Assembly (NCBI GenBank): GCA_020053615.1
Contig: JAGVMW010000096.1
Location: 1 to 8,121, forward strand
Length of the DNA: 8,121 nucleotides
Direction: 5' to 3'
Origin: an archaeon
GTDB taxonomy: Archaea; Nanobdellota; Nanobdellia; Woesearchaeales; GW2011-AR9
Shown here in pieces: positions 5,890-8,121 of the stretch (its first letter is position 1; each line of letters opens with the position of its first letter). The translations under genes and the position numbers were made by a program. The notes under the pieces are model-generated. The model was not told where the DNA came from and did no database searches. It worked only from the letters and a program-made list of their open reading frames with translations.

Positions 5890-7131
5890 ATGGCCACTAA
5901 ATATGATGTTTTCATGGAGTTATATGCTCAAAGTGGTCCACAAAAGATTATCGTTCTGGTCAAAAGCCTAAAGCAGAAGAAATCAGGATATGACCAGATT
6001 AGGAAGATTTTAGAAACACTGGTGGAGATGAAGCTGGTTAATAAAAATAAATATGGTTATGAGAAAGTCATGAATCCTAAAAATCAGCATCTGTTTGAGA
6101 TGATGAAATATTGCCTGCAAAACGGGGTGAATTATAATGACTTATTTAATAAAAAAGTAGCTCAGTATTTGAGCAAAGCTTTTCTCAAAAGGTCTTTTAC
6201 TGCCAATGATCTCTCTTTTCATCCCCGAACTTTTAGTGAGATTTCATCGCTCTTAGAGAAAAATGGCTTTTTAATTATCCTTTCCAGAAAACCATTCAAA
6301 GCCATGGTGCCCTATAATTCTTTCTTAGGAGATTTAATGGTTTATTACGGATACCGCCCCCTAGTTGCTAAGAAGCAGCAAGATGAATATTTTAATGAAA
6401 TCCAAAAAGAGCTGGTCAATTTCAAGAAGTTAAGAGCCAAGAATATGCGAAAATACCATGAACTCTTAGAAACGTTTCAAATTAAGTTCATTCACCACAG
6501 CTTAAGCATTGAAGGCAACTCTGTTACTTTAGCTCAAACCATTAAGCTGCTGCGCGACCAAATTGTTCCTGAAAATTTAAGTGTGGAGTCAGTTCAGGAA
6601 GTACAAAATTATCAAAAAGCGTTTCTGCAGATGCTTCAAAATGTGAGCGATGAACTTCCTTTGACTAAAGAAAGTATATTGAATTATCATTTTATTGCTT
6701 TGCAGCATAAGCCTCAATGGGCAGGTAAAATTAGAGATGAAATGGTTACGATTAGAGGAAATAAGAAATTTAAAGTGGCAGCTCCAAAAGATATTGAATC
6801 CTTGCTGGATCATCTTATTGAAAAATACCATGAATTTGGAAAAATGAAAAAGCCTTCATTAAAAGAGATTTTTGAGTTTACTGCTTATATTCATAATGAA
6901 TTTCAACATATTCATCCATTTTTTGACGGCAACAGTAGAACAACTAGGCTCATCACTTTTCATTTCTTGCAGATGAATGAAATCCCTATCTTTGACATTC
7001 CTTTAGGCATGTTAGAAGAATATGTATTTTCAACCAAAGGGGCTAAGAAAAGAAATGATCACCGGCTGGGTCAGGTTTTGCAGCAGATAATTCTGTATAA
7101 CCTGAAGAACATTAATGAAAGTTTAGCATAA
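5890..7131 (+). CDS. Fic-domain protein with N-terminal winged-helix region
   Basis: A 413-residue cytosolic protein. Residues 1-60 look like a winged helix (SGYDQIRKILETLVEMKLV recognition-helix region), and about 85-140 a second one. From about 185 it is a Fic protein: HHSLSIEGNSVT at 202-213 is the inhibitory helix ((S/T)xxxE(G/N), Glu208 expected to block ATP gamma-phosphate binding). A flap segment lies near MVTIRG (285-290), and the catalytic loop HPFFDGNSRTTR is at 342-353 (His342, Asp346, Asn348, Arg350, Arg353). The usual HPFxDGNGRxxR has Gly where this protein has Ser349. The family transfers AMP, or occasionally other groups, from nucleotides to hydroxyl side chains; the target here is unknown. 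Carrying the inhibitory helix and a DNA-binding region in one chain fits a self-controlled regulator, perhaps autoregulating through the paired dyads upstream. The ATG was chosen from the TATA box 27 bp upstream. The gene converges on the Lrp regulator with a 57-bp gap and shows no sign of damage. Confidence 0.88.
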   Translation: MATKYDVFMELYAQSGPQKIIVLVKSLKQKKSGYDQIRKILETLVEMKLVNKNKYGYEKVMNPKNQHLFEMMKYCLQNGVNYNDLFNKKVAQYLSKAFLKRSFTANDLSFHPRTFSEISSLLEKNGFLIILSRKPFKAMVPYNSFLGDLMVYYGYRPLVAKKQQDEYFNEIQKELVNFKKLRAKNMRKYHELLETFQIKFIHHSLSIEGNSVTLAQTIKLLRDQIVPENLSVESVQEVQNYQKAFLQMLQNVSDELPLTKESILNYHFIALQHKPQWAGKIRDEMVTIRGNKKFKVAAPKDIESLLDHLIEKYHEFGKMKKPSLKEIFEFTAYIHNEFQHIHPFFDGNSRTTRLITFHFLQMNEIPIFDIPLGMLEEYVFSTKGAKKRNDHRLGQVLQQIILYNLKNINESLA

Positions 7132-7133
7132 AT

Positions 7134-7179
7134 CTATAATTATTTTTCCCACAATTATGTTTAAAAGATGGATTTATAG
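7134..7179. terminator. Possible bidirectional terminator region between Fic and Lrp genes
   Basis: The 57-bp convergent gap contains a T5 run (7143-7147) after the Fic stop codon, and AT-rich inverted repeats: CTATAA (7134-7139) with TTATAG (7174-7179), and ATAATT with AATTAT inside. In DNA this AT-rich such repeats are weak evidence; the call rests mainly on position and the T run. Confidence 0.3.
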
Positions 7180-7188
7180 TTACGAACA

Positions 7189-8121
7189 TTAGTTTTTCGT
7201 GAGCTTCAGCAAATTCTTAAACCCCGGAGTCCATTCATCGGTTATCATTAATACTGAATCAACCGTTCTGATGACATACGGAAATTCTTTCTTGAGAGCT
7301 TCAATAATCTCGTAATATTCTTGGTAACTGCTGACCACGATTTCCGGCTCTATCTGCCAGATGTTTCGGATATAATAATGGATATTAGGAATATTTGACA
7401 GATAAGTAAGCAGTTTTAATTCATCGTCTTTGGTATACTTATCTAATTTGATTATCACTTTATACAATTCTAATCCTAATTTATTTAAGTCGATTCCTAT
7501 CCGGTATTGGATGATAATGCCTTTCTGCTCTAATTTTTTTAACTTCCCCCGGACAATTATGGGGGTTGAGCTTACTTTTTTAGCCAGTTCAATGATAGGA
7601 ATTCTGGCGTTATTTACCATCTCCCCCAATATGGCGTAATCCAATTCTTCCAATTCATTATTAATAATCTCTCCTGCAAACATTACTGGGGTAACAATTT
7701 CATTAGTGAAGTACATCTTTGCATATTGTTTTACGTCAATTAATATATCGCCATACTCTTGGGTGATTATTTTCTGGAAATTTGACAATAGTTCATTTTT
7801 TAATTTGTAAAATTCATAATCATTTTTAGAGAAAACGCCAAATATCAAATCCCAAGAGCCAGAACATTCTCCCATCCAGTAAACGATGCCGGAAGATTTG
7901 AGATAGGCGAATAATTTTTGCTTTTCTTCGGGTATGTTTCTCAGCTTGAGGTAAATCTTGTATATTTTATATCCCATCTTATGGGGATTGAATGAAGCAT
8001 TAAAGCTGGTAATAACTCCTCTGTTTACGAGCTGGTTTATGCGGTATTCTACTGCCTGCCTTGATTTCATGACTTTTTTCGCTAGTACGGTTGTTGGAAT
8101 CCGGCAATTTTTATCTAATTC
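7189..8121 (-). CDS. Double Lrp/AsnC-type transcription regulator (5' end outside window)
   Basis: The visible 310 residues hold two Lrp/AsnC modules in tandem. The first helix-turn-helix starts at the window edge (ELDKNCRIPTTVLAKKV, continuing into SRQAVEYRINQLVNRGVI) and is followed by an RAM-type ligand/oligomerisation domain with YWMGECSGSWDLIFGVF. The second helix-turn-helix is NARIPIIELAKKVSSTP, then IVRGKLKKLEQKGIIIQYRI, followed by a second RAM-like domain that ends in IRTVDSVLMITDEWTPGF. The frame is open to base 8121, and the first helix-turn-helix is incomplete at the edge. The first in-window ATG, at 8070, would cut off most of its first helix and is therefore rejected as the start. 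Lrp-type regulators usually respond to amino acids and have about 150 residues per module; the ligand and targets here are unknown. The promoter is outside the window. The last 45 or so codons have a decayed twin at 5426-5683. Confidence 0.88.
   Translation of the reverse strand, partial: ELDKNCRIPTTVLAKKVMKSRQAVEYRINQLVNRGVITSFNASFNPHKMGYKIYKIYLKLRNIPEEKQKLFAYLKSSGIVYWMGECSGSWDLIFGVFSKNDYEFYKLKNELLSNFQKIITQEYGDILIDVKQYAKMYFTNEIVTPVMFAGEIINNELEELDYAILGEMVNNARIPIIELAKKVSSTPIIVRGKLKKLEQKGIIIQYRIGIDLNKLGLELYKVIIKLDKYTKDDELKLLTYLSNIPNIHYYIRNIWQIEPEIVVSSYQEYYEIIEALKKEFPYVIRTVDSVLMITDEWTPGFKNLLKLTKN

Noticed and set aside
6589..6831. Minus-strand open frame inside the Fic gene
   Set aside because: It lies wholly opposite the conserved Fic core and has no family resemblance.

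Overview
The window looks like chromosomal DNA of an AT-rich archaeon, most likely a DPANN lineage of the Woesearchaeota/Pacearchaeota kind. Three things point there. First, four separate genes each have a TATA-like box centred about 26-28 bp before the ATG and no Shine-Dalgarno sequence, the archaeal leaderless layout, while the one clear operon-internal gene has a strong Shine-Dalgarno sequence. Second, 2264-3040 belongs to a membrane-anchored family with a KRGQITVFIILGI-type N-terminus that I associate with those lineages. Third, the right end carries a tandem (double) Lrp/AsnC-type regulator. The lineage call is inference from recall; no rRNA or marker gene is present.

Layout, left to right. 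1-132: an inverted repeat and a promoter. 133-1650 (+): a full-length DUF1846/UPF0371 protein. 1672-2160 (-): a one-domain asparaginase-like protein, convergent with DUF1846. 2161-2263: a divergent promoter region. 2264-3040 (+): a membrane-anchored extracytoplasmic protein whose reading frame is interrupted by a single in-frame TAG at codon 33, just after the membrane segment. 3024-5405 (+): a large secreted protein with an HEFVH zinc-peptidase motif, overlapping the previous gene by 17 nt and so probably translated with it. 5426-5683 (-): the decayed 3' end of a second Lrp-like gene, interrupted by a 91-bp foldback insertion. 5728-5850: two related dyad repeats just upstream of the next gene. 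5890-7131 (+): a Fic-domain protein with N-terminal winged-helix regions. 7189-8121 (-): the double Lrp/AsnC regulator, running off the window.

Functionally, the left part is ordinary metabolism, the middle is an envelope/secretion operon (membrane-anchored protein plus secreted putative metallopeptidase), and the right part is a rearranged regulatory locus. In that locus a self-contained Fic/winged-helix gene, with likely operators of its own, lies between two directly oriented copies of the same Lrp 3' end. The observations most worth checking are the 91-bp insertion with complementary hairpin loops, the in-frame TAG, the paired dyads before the Fic gene, and the almost purely synonymous divergence of the Lrp relic.
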